Shown: positions 18,420 through 27,983, numbered from the stretch's first letter. The stretch is DNA of 64,000 nt from Anabaena azotica FACHB-119 (GCF_014697625.1 NZ_JACJSG010000032.1:27503-91502), one strand, 5' to 3'. The notes: generated by a model not told the origin, from the sequence alone. Numbers and translations: made by a program.

Positions 18420-18849
18420 GTATAGCAGGGGACAGGTGACAGGGCGGAAAACTTTTGAAACTAAAGGTTTTAAAATTGTATGATGTCCTAACCTATCAGA
18501 CGACTGCTAGAATTAAAAATTCAAAAATCTCAATGCTAATCTACTAGCGTGGCAAGGCTAAAATGTTGCAAAAAATTTTCTTGTGGTGTAGGCATCTTGC
18601 CTGCACTGGACGGGCAAGATGCCCATCCCACAAGAGTTTGCTAATGCACAAATTTAGTCTAGACAGTCCACTACCTTATTAGCGTATCAAGACTAAAGTA
18701 GTACATTAGGTAACGTCTTGATCATCCGCATTTATCTGCGTTCATCTGCGTACATCTGCGTTCAAATTTCTCCAAATCTATTGCCACGCCAGTATATGGT
18801 TATGGCGCTGCACTGCCCACCCTACAATTTCAACAATTAAGTACAAATC
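18420..18849. other. Non-coding region with family D repeats
   Basis: This 430-base stretch between the S8 peptidase and mtnA holds two adjacent family D elements and, at about 18800-18830, the phrase TGGCGCTGCACTGCCCACCC. The same phrase occurs at about 14738-14758 beside the NACHT gene. No coding frame is credible. Confidence 0.65.
18543..18798. repeat. Dispersed repeat family D, two adjacent copies
   Basis: The left copy starts AGCGTGGCAAGGCTAAAATG and contains CATCTTGCCTGCACTGGACG and its near-inverse CGGGCAAGATGCCC. The right copy (from about 18675) contains tandem ATCTGCGTTC 10-mers and ends with TTGCCACGCCAGTAT. The same two arrangements recur at 51619-51880. Confidence 0.75.
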
Positions 18850-19896
18850 CTATAAAGCTACTGCTTGTATTTGGGCATTGCTTAAATTACTAGGAGCAAA
18901 TGCACCATTCTCTGTAATAATTGCTGTGATTAAATTGGCTGGTGTCACATCAAAAGCTGGGTTGTAAAACTCCACACCAGCAGGTGTCAAAATAGTATCA
19001 CCAACTTGATAAATCTCTTCAGAATTGCGTTCCTCAATAGGAATTTTACTACCATCAGATAATGCAAAATCAATAGTAGAAAGAGGCGCAGCCACAAAGA
19101 AAGGAACATTGTGTGCTTTAGCAACTATTGCTAAACTATAAGTGCCAATTTTATTAGCAGCATCACCATTAGCGGCGATTCTATCAGCACCAACAACTAC
19201 AGCATCAATTAACCCCTGTTTCATACAATGGGCTGCCATATTATCAGTAATTAAGGTGACAGGAATACCTTCCTGCACACATTCCCAAGTGGTGAGTTTT
19301 GCCCCTTGCAAACGAGGACGGGTTTCATCAGCAAACAAACGTTCTAAACGCCCCTCGCGCCAAGCTGAACGTACAACCCCCAAGGCTGTACCATAGCCGG
19401 CTGTGGCTAAAGCGCCTGCATTGCAATGAGTGAGTAATGTAAGTTTATGTGGTGTTTTGGGTAAGACAGCCAAACCATGATCACCAATAGCCTGACAGGT
19501 TTGCAAATCTTCCGCATTAATAGCTTGGGCTGTTTGCAACAGACTTTCTTTAATTTGGGCGACGGTTCCTAAACTTTCATGGGCAGTTTTCAACATTCGA
19601 CTAATTGCCCAAAATAAGTTTACAGCTGTTGGACGAGTTGAGCGCAATAACTCAGCCACTTTTTCTAAATGCTGTAAAAACTCATGACGTTGGCTTGTCT
19701 CAATTTCCCTAGCGCCCAAATACATCCCATAAGCCGCAGCCACACCAATAGCAGGCGCACCCCGGACAATCATAGTTTTAATCGCCTGCGCCATATCTTC
19801 GCTACGGTGAATTTCTACAACCGCATACTCATTGGGTAAACGGGTTTGGTCAATTAGGAGGACAGAGTTATTTTGCCAGATAACGGGATAAATCAT
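18850..19896 (-). CDS. mtnA: S-methyl-5-thioribose-1-phosphate isomerase
   Basis: MtnA converts methylthioribose-1-phosphate to methylthioribulose-1-phosphate in methionine salvage. The 348-residue protein has the family signatures IVRGAPAIGVAAAYGMYLG, LTHCNAGALATAGYGTALG (catalytic Cys) and VVGADRIAANGDAANKIGT (catalytic Asp). The length is normal. The start is ATG in MIYPVIWQNNSVLL. It is followed by a G-rich GGGGAGTG repeat (19897-19978) and the antiporter gene. No other methionine-salvage gene is in view. Confidence 0.96.
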   Translation of the reverse strand: MIYPVIWQNNSVLLIDQTRLPNEYAVVEIHRSEDMAQAIKTMIVRGAPAIGVAAAYGMYLGAREIETSQRHEFLQHLEKVAELLRSTRPTAVNLFWAISRMLKTAHESLGTVAQIKESLLQTAQAINAEDLQTCQAIGDHGLAVLPKTPHKLTLLTHCNAGALATAGYGTALGVVRSAWREGRLERLFADETRPRLQGAKLTTWECVQEGIPVTLITDNMAAHCMKQGLIDAVVVGADRIAANGDAANKIGTYSLAIVAKAHNVPFFVAAPLSTIDFALSDGSKIPIEERNSEEIYQVGDTILTPAGVEFYNPAFDVTPANLITAIITENGAFAPSNLSNAQIQAVAL

Positions 19897-19978
19897 GGTG
19901 GGGAGTGGGGGGAGTGGGGAGATGGGGGAGTGGGGGGAGATGGGGAAGAATTTCTGCCTTATCCCCAGTCCCTAGTCC

Positions 19979-22072
19979 CTATTGCGGAAAGTAAGCAATA
20001 ATCATAGCAACTTTCGGATGATTACGAGCGATCGCATCTGGGGCATTATCAAACAGGGAAAGTAGTTGAGTTTTCTGTTCCACTGTCCCATTTAACAGCA
20101 GCAAATCGTTGGTTTTGAGTAGGCGGGAAACTTGCTTAACAAAGTTACCTCTTACTTTCTGAATTGGTGTATCTGCTGGTAGTCCAGCATCAGCTAATTC
20201 GATAGCTTCGCCTCGGCGCACTACTACCTGTAAAAGTTGTAGAGAGGCTTTGAGTTCTGTAGCTAAACTTTTAGCCAATTCGATGTTTTGCCTAAAGGTT
20301 TTGGCTTGGGCTTGTTCTGTGGTAAACGCTAAAAATACCCGATTTGTATGTTCAATAGGTAAGGGAAAGCGAGATACTAAAACGGGTACAGAACTACGTT
20401 GAACAATTTTATCAATTACTGTGCCAAATAAGTTTTCTTGATAGCTGGAATAGCCCTTCCAACCGCAGATAATCACACTAGCTTGTTTTTCCTCAGCTAC
20501 ACGGGCTATACCTTTGTCAATCGATTCATCAATTCTACCAATAGGGGTAACATTGGCTACTGCCGCATGGGCAATCATTTCGGCGTTGGATAGGAGTTGG
20601 CTTTGTTTGGCTTTAGCATCCGGGGAAATTTGCTGATTGCCCTCTAGTAAAATATGAAGGGGAAATAGAGTACCGGAGGCTGATTTCGTCAGGATGATTG
20701 CTAATTGGAGTAAGTTATCTTCCGTGTTGGGGTTAGCAACTGGGACTAAAACGCGATCGCCTATACTGCCACCTTGACGTACTACAATATTATCGGCTTC
20801 TGGCTTAATATTTTGTCCCCATTTTGCTGTTACCCAAGGCGAAGCAATACAGGTAACTAAAATCATGGCGATCGTACCATTGACTGTCAATTGATCCACT
20901 AGCTGGATATTATAAGCCACGGTGATCGCTGCCAAGGTGGAAGCAGCTTGCGCCACAGATAACCCAAACATCACCATGATGTTATTAAAATTCATGCCAA
21001 ATAACTTACCCGAACCCCAAGCAGGTAGGAATTTAGCCACAATAGCCACAGTTACCATCACAGCTGATACTACTAGCGATCGCGGTTCTTTGAGCAGAAT
21101 CAAAGGATTAACCAGCATTCCCACGGAAATCAGGAAAAACGGAACGAACAGAGTATTACCAATAAATTGAATTCGGTTCATCAGAGGGCTAAGTTGGGGA
21201 ATAAGTTGGGTGATAGCCACACCCGCCAAAAAAGCCCCAATAATCGGCTCAATTTGGACTAATTCTGCCCCATAAGATACTACAAACAGCGTAGCCAAGA
21301 CGAAAGTAAATTCTGCCCCTTCATCATGTCCAAACCTTTGAAAAAACCAGCGTCCAATGCGTGGTACACCCCACAAAGTGAGAAAGGTGTAAATAATTAA
21401 CGCTGGGATCAGGAATAACCAAAAACTCAGGGTTAAATTGCCTTGATGCGCTCTCACCACCACAGCCAACACTAATAATGCCAAAACATTAGTAATTAGC
21501 GTACCGCCTAGAGTTGTAGTTAAGACTTGAGAACGCATGATCCCCAATTTGCTGGCGATGGGTAAGGCTAATAAAGTATGGGAAGCAAAACAAGAAGCCA
21601 CAAGAATCGCTGGGAGGAAATCATAGCCAATAGCCATCATCGCCCCAGTCCCCAAAGCCATCGGTATTACAAAAGTTGCTAGTCCAAAGATGACAGCCTT
21701 ATCAGCATTATATTTTAGGTCATCTAGGCTAGTTTCCAGGCCTGCCATAAACATCAAGAACAGCAAGCCTACAGTGCCTAAAAGCACAATAGTATTGTCC
21801 CTTGCCAATAATCCCAGACCGTTGGGGCCGACTACTACCCCAGCCAAAATTAATCCGACAATCCCCGGTAGCCTAATCTTCTCAAAGAGTAGGGGAGCGA
21901 CTAACATAATCCCCAAAATCATCAAGAAAACTGGTACTGGGTCTTTAATAGGTCGCAAAAATATGGAAGCAATTAAATTCTTACTTAAACTTGGCCAAAA
22001 AGTTGTCATGGGTAAAGCATCAGCATAGGTGAAAGCATTCCACCCACCGTAGATTATCGCATCGAATAACAT
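19979..22072 (-). CDS. Cation:proton antiporter (CPA2 family) with C-terminal UspA-like domains
   Basis: The 697-residue protein has about twelve transmembrane helices between residues 45 and 420, with the CPA2 fold landmarks RLPGIVGLILAGVVVGPNGL and ELVQIEPIIGAFLAGVAI. The C-terminal 260 residues look like universal-stress-protein domains (DRVLVPVANPNTEDNLLQLA, then VIICGWKGYSSYQENLFG and SSVPVLVSRFPL). It likely exchanges Na+ or K+ for protons, with the cytoplasmic tail sensing nucleotide or stress. The first 40 residues are not hydrophobic; an internal start is possible. Confidence 0.9.
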   Translation of the reverse strand: MLFDAIIYGGWNAFTYADALPMTTFWPSLSKNLIASIFLRPIKDPVPVFLMILGIMLVAPLLFEKIRLPGIVGLILAGVVVGPNGLGLLARDNTIVLLGTVGLLFLMFMAGLETSLDDLKYNADKAVIFGLATFVIPMALGTGAMMAIGYDFLPAILVASCFASHTLLALPIASKLGIMRSQVLTTTLGGTLITNVLALLVLAVVVRAHQGNLTLSFWLFLIPALIIYTFLTLWGVPRIGRWFFQRFGHDEGAEFTFVLATLFVVSYGAELVQIEPIIGAFLAGVAITQLIPQLSPLMNRIQFIGNTLFVPFFLISVGMLVNPLILLKEPRSLVVSAVMVTVAIVAKFLPAWGSGKLFGMNFNNIMVMFGLSVAQAASTLAAITVAYNIQLVDQLTVNGTIAMILVTCIASPWVTAKWGQNIKPEADNIVVRQGGSIGDRVLVPVANPNTEDNLLQLAIILTKSASGTLFPLHILLEGNQQISPDAKAKQSQLLSNAEMIAHAAVANVTPIGRIDESIDKGIARVAEEKQASVIICGWKGYSSYQENLFGTVIDKIVQRSSVPVLVSRFPLPIEHTNRVFLAFTTEQAQAKTFRQNIELAKSLATELKASLQLLQVVVRRGEAIELADAGLPADTPIQKVRGNFVKQVSRLLKTNDLLLLNGTVEQKTQLLSLFDNAPDAIARNHPKVAMIIAYFPQ

Positions 22073-22397
22073 GAAGGTTTATACAGCAGTATATTTGCAT
22101 TAACACAAACACTAGTACCTTCTCAAAACTGCTATTAAATTGACACTATTATTAGATATATATTTTTCCATTTTCCAGTCAATTTATCTGAAATTCACGA
22201 AGTTACAGTGATTCCAAAAATCTTGGTAACACATCCATTATCAGTAGGGGCGCACATCTGTACATTCTTTTTTCAAATTGGTATTAGAAATCCATATAAA
22301 AACGCAATTTTTTAATTACAAATTGCTTATCCTGAGCTTTGGTTATAAATTTGAGACAAACCTGGAGGATTTACTTGTAAATTCGGCTGTAAATGGT
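22073..22397. other. Intergenic region with no recognised feature
   Basis: This 325-base A+T-rich stretch lies between the MBL-fold gene and the antiporter gene, both on the minus strand. It presumably carries the antiporter's downstream neighbour promoter and leader. I see no repeat family, hairpin-T-tract terminator or small gene. Confidence 0.4.
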
Positions 22398-23297
22398 TTA
22401 AACAATAGGTAGTACCAAACCTTCACAAGCTAGTAAGGTGTTAGGGAAATTAGCTTGAACTTCTTTAGCCACCTGATCAAGAAAATCATCATGATCATCT
22501 GGGTGATGGTGAGATATGATTAGCTTTTGTACCCCGGCTTTGTGAGACATTTCTACAGCAGCTTGCCAGAGAAACTCAGCTGACTCATGAGCATGGGATG
22601 TTGGGGGTGTATAAGTGGCGTTAGCAATGAGTAAATCAACACCTTGAATAATTTGCATAATTTGCTCTTGTTCGCCTTGTTCAGCATTCATATTGATATC
22701 TGTAACGTAGGCGACACTATAGTTTTGCCATGTAACGCGATATCCTATTGAACGCTGAGTTTGGTTAATTAATGCTGTGGTAATTGTGACATCATCTAAC
22801 CTGATTTCACTGTTAGGCGTTATATGGTAAAATTGTAAGTCTGACTGCATCACTTGTAGAGGATAAGGGAAGTGTGGTTGCAGCATCTGATCACACAGAC
22901 ATTGTTTAATTGAAGCCCCATTAGAAGCAGCACCGCCGTAAATATGAAAACAATTCTCGGCAATAAAAGCTGGGGCGAAAAAGGGAAAACCCTGGATGCG
23001 ATTTGATTGAGAATTAGTAAAAAATAAGTGGGCTTCTAGCGGCTGTTGCAAATGCTGCCAAGCTTTACCCAATAGCCGTAAACCTGTACCACCATCGAAA
23101 ATTAAGCGTTTACCAGCCACTTGCATTTCCACACAAGCAGTATTTCCGCCATAGCGGCTAGTATGACCGCCTGGGGTGGGAATTAATCCTCTTACCCCCC
23201 AGAACTGGACAATAAATTTACCAGCAAGACTACTTAGGTTACTAGTAGACTCATCATTTAGGTAGCTTTGGGAACCTGACAGATCAAGATTTGTCAT
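22398..23297 (-). CDS. Metallo-beta-lactamase-fold protein lacking the HxHxDH motif
   Basis: The 299-residue protein has the MBL phosphodiesterase-like frame IVQFWGVRGLIPTPGGHTSR and LIFDGGTGLRLLG. At residues 94-103, where relatives read approximately THTHWDHIQG, it reads TNSQSNRIQG, so all four metal ligands of that motif are replaced. Downstream features persist: VAYVTDINMN and ISHHHPDDHDDF near the C-terminus. It is therefore probably not a normal two-metal hydrolase and may bind a ligand or partner. It is 11 bases downstream of panD on the same strand and probably co-transcribed with it. Confidence 0.88.
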   Translation of the reverse strand: MTNLDLSGSQSYLNDESTSNLSSLAGKFIVQFWGVRGLIPTPGGHTSRYGGNTACVEMQVAGKRLIFDGGTGLRLLGKAWQHLQQPLEAHLFFTNSQSNRIQGFPFFAPAFIAENCFHIYGGAASNGASIKQCLCDQMLQPHFPYPLQVMQSDLQFYHITPNSEIRLDDVTITTALINQTQRSIGYRVTWQNYSVAYVTDINMNAEQGEQEQIMQIIQGVDLLIANATYTPPTSHAHESAEFLWQAAVEMSHKAGVQKLIISHHHPDDHDDFLDQVAKEVQANFPNTLLACEGLVLPIV

Positions 23298-23308
23298 CTT
23301 CTTAAAAT

Positions 23309-23692
23309 TTAAACCTTACTAAGCAGGTCATCGTAGCGCCGCACCTCTAGGGGTCGGTTGTGTTCATCTACAATCACTACCGTTGGAGTGTAATTTTTTA
23401 GCTCCTCCGATGTAAACTGCCCGTAAGTCATTATAATCACGCGATCGCCTTTAATGCCTAGACGAGCTGCCGCCCCATTTAGCTCAATTATTCCTGAATG
23501 GGCTGGAGCTGCGATCGCATAAGTAATAAAACGTTGTCCATTGGCGTTATTCACTACTTGCACTTGCTCATAGGGCAAAATGCCAGCCTTTTCTAATAAA
23601 ACTTGATCGATGCTGATACTACCCACATAATTGATGTTTGCTCCGGTGAGGGTGCAATTATGAATTTTTGCCAACAGGAGGGTACGTTGCAT
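23309..23692 (-). CDS. panD: Aspartate 1-decarboxylase precursor
   Basis: PanD makes beta-alanine from aspartate for pantothenate and CoA. The 127-residue proenzyme has the self-cleavage site Gly24-Ser25 in YVGSISID, which gives the pyruvoyl group on the new alpha chain. The RFITYAIAAPAHSGIIELNG segment carries the conserved core. The start ATG gives MQRTLLLAKIHNCTLTGA, the family N-terminus. The short 11-base gap to the MBL-fold gene suggests a two-gene operon. Confidence 0.97.
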   Translation of the reverse strand: MQRTLLLAKIHNCTLTGANINYVGSISIDQVLLEKAGILPYEQVQVVNNANGQRFITYAIAAPAHSGIIELNGAAARLGIKGDRVIIMTYGQFTSEELKNYTPTVVIVDEHNRPLEVRRYDDLLSKV

Positions 23693-23977
23693 TTTAGTTA
23701 AAATCTCTACAGCAATTATTTAAGTCAATTATCTCCTATCGGTGGAAGGAGGGGATGGGGGAGTGGGGGGAGATGAGGGAGCAACCCACCCCTAGCCCCT
23801 CCCTGGAGGGGAACAAGAAGTGGGGGAGATGAGGGAGATGAGGGAGTGGGGGGAGATGGGGGAGATGAGGAGCAGAGGAGCAACCCACCCCTAGCCCCTC
23901 CCTGGATGGGAACCCAGCAGAGGAGAAAATAATTATTTCCCTTTTCCCTTTTCCCTTTTCCCAGTCCCCAGTCGCTA
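23693..23977. repeat. Low-complexity G-rich tandem repeats
   Basis: The gap between ppa and panD is filled with GGGGGAGTGGGGGGAGATGA-type units. Two copies of ACCCACCCCTAGCCCCTCCC are embedded (about 23783 and 23882). The inverse of the latter phrase occurs at about 36772-36796. No coding content. Confidence 0.8.
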
Positions 23978-24487
23978 TTATCTGTAAGCCTTAATAGATT
24001 TATCTACTAAAGCTTTCACTTGGTCAACATCTTGCCAACCGAGAATTTCAGTTACTTTTTTTTCTAAATTTTTGTAACTACGGAAAAACTCGGCTATTTC
24101 ATCAAGGCGGTGAGGGGCTACGTCATTTAAAGATTTTACGTGAGCGTAGCGGGGATCTTTATCGGGTACTGCGAGAATTTTCTCATCGCGATCGCCACCG
24201 TCAATCATTTCCAAAAAGCCAATTGGTCTGGCGGCGATGACGCAACCAGGGAAGGTAGGCTCATCAATAATCACCATACCATCCAAGGGATCGCCATCGT
24301 CAGCCAGAGTGTTGGGAACAAAACCATAATCGTAAGGATACTTAACTGAAGAATACAGCACTCGGTCTAGAGCAAAGGCTTCCAGGTCTTTATCAAACTC
24401 GTACTTATTTTTACTACCACCGGGAATTTCAACCAGAACATTGATGATACCGGCTTTAGGTTGTGCTGGAATACGGGATAAGTCCAC
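23978..24487 (-). CDS. ppa: Inorganic pyrophosphatase (family I)
   Basis: The 169-residue soluble PPase hydrolyses pyrophosphate to drive biosynthesis. It shows KNKYEFDKD, YPYDYGFVPNT, the metal-binding DDGDPLDGMV, and the later DKDPRY. Translation probably starts at GTG (GTGGACTTATCC), with AGGAG placed six bases upstream; no better ATG exists. The length matches bacterial family I enzymes. The next genes on either side are separated by simple repeats, so it is probably monocistronic. Confidence 0.97.
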   Translation of the reverse strand: MDLSRIPAQPKAGIINVLVEIPGGSKNKYEFDKDLEAFALDRVLYSSVKYPYDYGFVPNTLADDGDPLDGMVIIDEPTFPGCVIAARPIGFLEMIDGGDRDEKILAVPDKDPRYAHVKSLNDVAPHRLDEIAEFFRSYKNLEKKVTEILGWQDVDQVKALVDKSIKAYR

Positions 24488-24583
24488 AAAAAACTCCTGT
24501 CATAGCTAAAAGTGTATTGGGGACATACTCCCCGTGTAGAATTTTATGGCCAAGATGGACACCTTCCCAAAGTATTTATTGAA

Positions 24584-24660
24584 GTTGTCAGTTATCAGTT
24601 ATCAGTTATCAGTTATCAGTTGACAGTTGACAGTTGACAGTTGTCAGTTGTCAGTTGTTA
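24584..24660. repeat. Tandem heptamer-type repeat (CAGTTATCAGTTGACAGTTG)
   Basis: Tandem seven-base units CAGTTAT, CAGTTGA and CAGTTGT fill 77 bases. A C/T-rich run of CCCCTTTCCCC units follows to about 24710. It lies between ppa and folB. Confidence 0.9.
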
Positions 24661-24705
24661 TTTTCCCCCTTCCCCTTTCCCCCTTCCCCTTTCCCCTTTC
24701 CCCAG

Positions 24706-25071
24706 TTACACCGACCTAGTTCTAGTGAGTTCAATGCTGATTTTGCCACCAAAGTCGGGGATAGGTGCGGCGGGTTTGGTGACTATAACTTGCAGTTGGG
24801 TGACTTGATGACACTGCTGAATAATGGCATCGGCGATCGCACCTGCTAATCTTTCTATAAGGGCGAACTGAGAAGTTTTCACTATGTCTTGTATCAAGCT
24901 GATGACGCTGCGATAATCTAGAGTGTCGGCGATCGCATCACTCCTAGCAGCTGCGGATAAATCTAGCCATAACTTGACATCCACCTCAAACCATTGTCCT
25001 AATACCTGTTCCTCTGGCAAATAACCAGTGTATCCATAGCAGCGAATTCCTGTTAAGTGAATGCAGTCCAT
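24706..25071 (-). CDS. folB: Dihydroneopterin aldolase
   Basis: FolB splits dihydroneopterin to 6-hydroxymethyl-dihydropterin in folate synthesis. The 121-residue protein has IRCYGYTGYLPEEQVLGQWF, DTLDYRSVISLI with the conserved Tyr, and LIERLAGAIADAI with the conserved Glu. The C-terminal VTKPAAPIPDFGG is also typical. The length fits the family. It is followed on the same strand by simple repeats and ppa. Confidence 0.95.
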   Translation of the reverse strand: MDCIHLTGIRCYGYTGYLPEEQVLGQWFEVDVKLWLDLSAAARSDAIADTLDYRSVISLIQDIVKTSQFALIERLAGAIADAIIQQCHQVTQLQVIVTKPAAPIPDFGGKISIELTRTRSV

Positions 25072-25250
25072 CTCAAATTCCGTCTCTGCAACTTAATTAA
25101 TATACCAGGGACTGGGGATTGGGGATTGGGGATTGGAAACTGGGGGAAATATGATTACTTGTTATAGCAGTCGCCACATAGGGCGCGGACATTGATGAAT
25201 CATCAAATCTTTACTGCAAGGGCTTTCTCTTACCTGTCCCCTGTAACCTA

Positions 25251-26000
25251 TCACCTGTCCCCTGCTATAGCTACCACAATCATTCGTTGACTATCAACAG
25301 CCAACGGTTCACCGTTGTATCCATAACCTTCTACATGGCTGAAGCCGGTTTGCAATAACCAATCACGGATTTCGGGAAAGGTAAAATTACGAATAAAGTA
25401 TTCACCGCGTCGCACCTGTCCATCCCGAATGATAATACGTTCAGTGTGAGTCCGATTAGTTAGAGCATCGTAGCGACTGCGTGCCAGCATATAATTACCA
25501 TCACGCTCAGTAACTAAGTCAGGTTGAAAATCTCGTAACAGGCGGCTGAGGTTCTGAATATCAATGAGCAATTTACCGCCAGCTTTCAGGGCTTTATAAG
25601 CTTGGGCTAAAACTAGCCTATTGTCATTGTCATCAAAATAACCGAAAGCATTGAAGCAATTGATAATGCAATGGAAGCAGTCTTGAAAATGGAGTGAACG
25701 CATATCGCCTTGCAGATACTCCACCTGAACACCACAATTTGCTGCATCTTCGATTGCTTTTCGTAAGAAAAAAGGAGTAGCATCAACTCCAGTCACATGA
25801 TAACCAAGAACTGCTAACTGATTAGCAATTCTCCCATGTCCACAAGCTAAGTCTAAAATGCTCATCCCTGGTTGGAGATGAAGCAAGCGACAAATCAAGT
25901 CAACCTCATGTTGAGTACGTTCTGGGGTTAACAACTTGTCATAAAAGTAGAGATAATCATCCTCGAACACGCTGTTACCATCGAATGAATGTGCAGCCAT
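25251..26000 (-). CDS. Class I SAM-dependent methyltransferase
   Basis: The 249-residue Rossmann methyltransferase has motif I ILDLACGHGRIANQLA, the acidic residue after strand 2 in TGVDATP, and motif IV region CIINCFNAFGYFDD. The substrate is not evident. The N-terminus (FEDDYLYFYDKLLTPERTQHEVD) is typical of small-molecule methyltransferases of this class. It is divergent from menD across 182 bases; no functional link is shown. Confidence 0.9.
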   Translation of the reverse strand: MAAHSFDGNSVFEDDYLYFYDKLLTPERTQHEVDLICRLLHLQPGMSILDLACGHGRIANQLAVLGYHVTGVDATPFFLRKAIEDAANCGVQVEYLQGDMRSLHFQDCFHCIINCFNAFGYFDDNDNRLVLAQAYKALKAGGKLLIDIQNLSRLLRDFQPDLVTERDGNYMLARSRYDALTNRTHTERIIIRDGQVRRGEYFIRNFTFPEIRDWLLQTGFSHVEGYGYNGEPLAVDSQRMIVVAIAGDR

Positions 26001-26182
26001 GATTAATCTGATTTATGAAAACAATTTTCATTATCGAGAAACAAAACAGCTAAAACCAGATCCTATTGGCGTAGTCTCTTTAACTCATTACTATAAGTAT
26101 TTATCAGTATTGGGCAACGCCCAACAAAATCATCATACGGTGGGCATTACCCACCCTACAAGCTACATATGACTAATGACTA

Positions 26183-27922
26183 ATGACTAAAAATATCAAT
26201 CAACTTTGGACTTATATCTTTGTTGAAACACTGAAGCGTTTAGGATTAACTTGTGCTGTAATTTGCCCTGGTTCCCGTTCTACGCCCTTAACAGTCGCCT
26301 TTGCCCAACAAGCACCTGATATTGAAGCGATTTCTATACTTGATGAACGTTCCGCCGCCTTTTTCGCCTTGGGAGTAGCCAAAGCGACTGGTCGTCCTGT
26401 GGCTATTGTTTGCACCTCTGGAACTGCGGGAGCAAACTTTTATCCAGCCGTTATTGAGGCTAAAGAAAGTCGTGTGCCACTGTTATTATTAACCGCCGAT
26501 AGACCCCCAGAATTAAGAGATTGCCATTCTGGACAAACCATAGATCAGGTAAAACTCTACGGTAATTACCCAAATTGGCAAACAGAGTTAGCCTTACCCG
26601 TCCCAGAGATGAGAATGCTAGCTTATCTGCGACAAACTCTAATTTATAGTTGGCACAGAGCGCAAGCACCAACACCAGGGCCAGTACACTTAAATGTCCC
26701 GTTTCGTGACCCTTTAGCACCCATTCCCGACGGCATAGATTTAAGCTATTTATTATCCCAGTTCCATCCAGAAGAATTTTTCGCAGGAATAACTACAACC
26801 CCACACCCCACACCCTACACCCCACACGCCACACCTCTAGAATGGTCACAAACTCACAGAGGAATCATCATTGCTGGTGTCGCTCAACCACAGCAACCAC
26901 AGGAATATTGTAGAGCGATCGCACTACTTTCCCAAGCCCTCCAATGGCCTGTATTAGCCGAGGGACTTTCCCCAGTCAGAAATTACGCTGACCTCAACCC
27001 CTATTTAATATCTACCTACGACCTGATTTTACGCCATCAAGAGTTAGCCAAGCAGCTAGCACCCGACATGGTAATTCAAGTTGGTGATATGCCAACTAGT
27101 AAAGAATTGCGTACTTGGCTAGATTACCACCAACCCCGACGTTGGGTAATTGACCCCAGTGACGAAAACCTCGACCCTTTGCATGGGAGGACGACGCATT
27201 TGCGAATTAGGGTGGAAGATTTGGGAGTGGGGGGAGATGAGGGAGTAAAATCTCTTTCTGATTATTTGCGGTTGTGGTGTGATGCTGAAGCTAAGGTTAG
27301 GGCGAATGTTGATGATACTTTTAGTCAGATGGAGGATTTAGTAGAATGTAAGGCTGCTTGGTTGCTTTCTCAGGTATTACCGCCAGAAACGCCCCTATTT
27401 ATCGCCAATAGTATGCCTGTGCGGGATGTGGAATTTTTCTGGAAACCGAATAATTTAGGAGTGCGATCGCATTTTAACCGAGGTGCAAACGGCATTGACG
27501 GCACATTATCCACCGCTTTAGGAATTGCCCACCGTCATCAAAGTAGCATCATGCTCACAGGAGATTTATCTTTATTACATGATACCAATGGTTTTCTAAT
27601 TAGAAACAAATTCGTTGGACATCTCACAATTATCTTAATTAATAACAATGGCGGCGGAATATTTGAAATGTTACCCATTGCCAAATTCGACCCACCATTT
27701 GAAGAATTCTTCGGTACACCACAAGATATATATTTCGCTCAATTATGTGCTACCTATGGTGTCCAGCATGAATTAATTACTTCTTGGCAGGAATTACAAC
27801 AAAGATTAAACCCACTCCCAACCCAAGGTATTCGAGTTTTAGAGTTGCCAACAAATCGTAAAACCGATGCTAAATGGCGACGAGATAATTTACATAAATT
27901 TGCTGCAAGTATTTTAATTTAA
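26183..27922 (+). CDS. menD: SEPHCHC synthase (menaquinone/phylloquinone biosynthesis)
   Basis: MenD is a ThDP enzyme that joins isochorismate and 2-oxoglutarate, on the phylloquinone route in cyanobacteria. The 579-residue protein has VICPGSRSTPLT, VCTSGTAGANFYPAVIEA and the ThDP site LTGDLSLLHDTNGFL, plus INNNGGGIFEMLP. The start ATG at 26183 is the third of three tandem ATGACTA units (26169, 26176, 26183), and there is no clear ribosome site. A tandem PHPTPYTPHATP segment near residue 212 is probably a repeat-derived loop insertion. Confidence 0.96.
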   Translation: MTKNINQLWTYIFVETLKRLGLTCAVICPGSRSTPLTVAFAQQAPDIEAISILDERSAAFFALGVAKATGRPVAIVCTSGTAGANFYPAVIEAKESRVPLLLLTADRPPELRDCHSGQTIDQVKLYGNYPNWQTELALPVPEMRMLAYLRQTLIYSWHRAQAPTPGPVHLNVPFRDPLAPIPDGIDLSYLLSQFHPEEFFAGITTTPHPTPYTPHATPLEWSQTHRGIIIAGVAQPQQPQEYCRAIALLSQALQWPVLAEGLSPVRNYADLNPYLISTYDLILRHQELAKQLAPDMVIQVGDMPTSKELRTWLDYHQPRRWVIDPSDENLDPLHGRTTHLRIRVEDLGVGGDEGVKSLSDYLRLWCDAEAKVRANVDDTFSQMEDLVECKAAWLLSQVLPPETPLFIANSMPVRDVEFFWKPNNLGVRSHFNRGANGIDGTLSTALGIAHRHQSSIMLTGDLSLLHDTNGFLIRNKFVGHLTIILINNNGGGIFEMLPIAKFDPPFEEFFGTPQDIYFAQLCATYGVQHELITSWQELQQRLNPLPTQGIRVLELPTNRKTDAKWRRDNLHKFAASILI

Positions 27923-27979
27923 TTATCCTATCAACGATTTGACTCTCATCTTGAACAGATGAAAGAAACAGGAGAATGA
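27923..27979 (+). pseudogene. Possible C-terminal remnant of a Gp49/HigB-like toxin
   Basis: Between the menD stop and the antitoxin-like gene, one frame reads LSYQRFDSHLEQMKETGE and stops at 27977-27979. Toxins of the RelE/Gp49 type that precede this sort of XRE antitoxin commonly end in a short acidic helix of this flavour. The rest of the toxin is absent. This is only a suggestion from context and 18 residues. Confidence 0.25.
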
Positions 27980-27983
27980 AATT

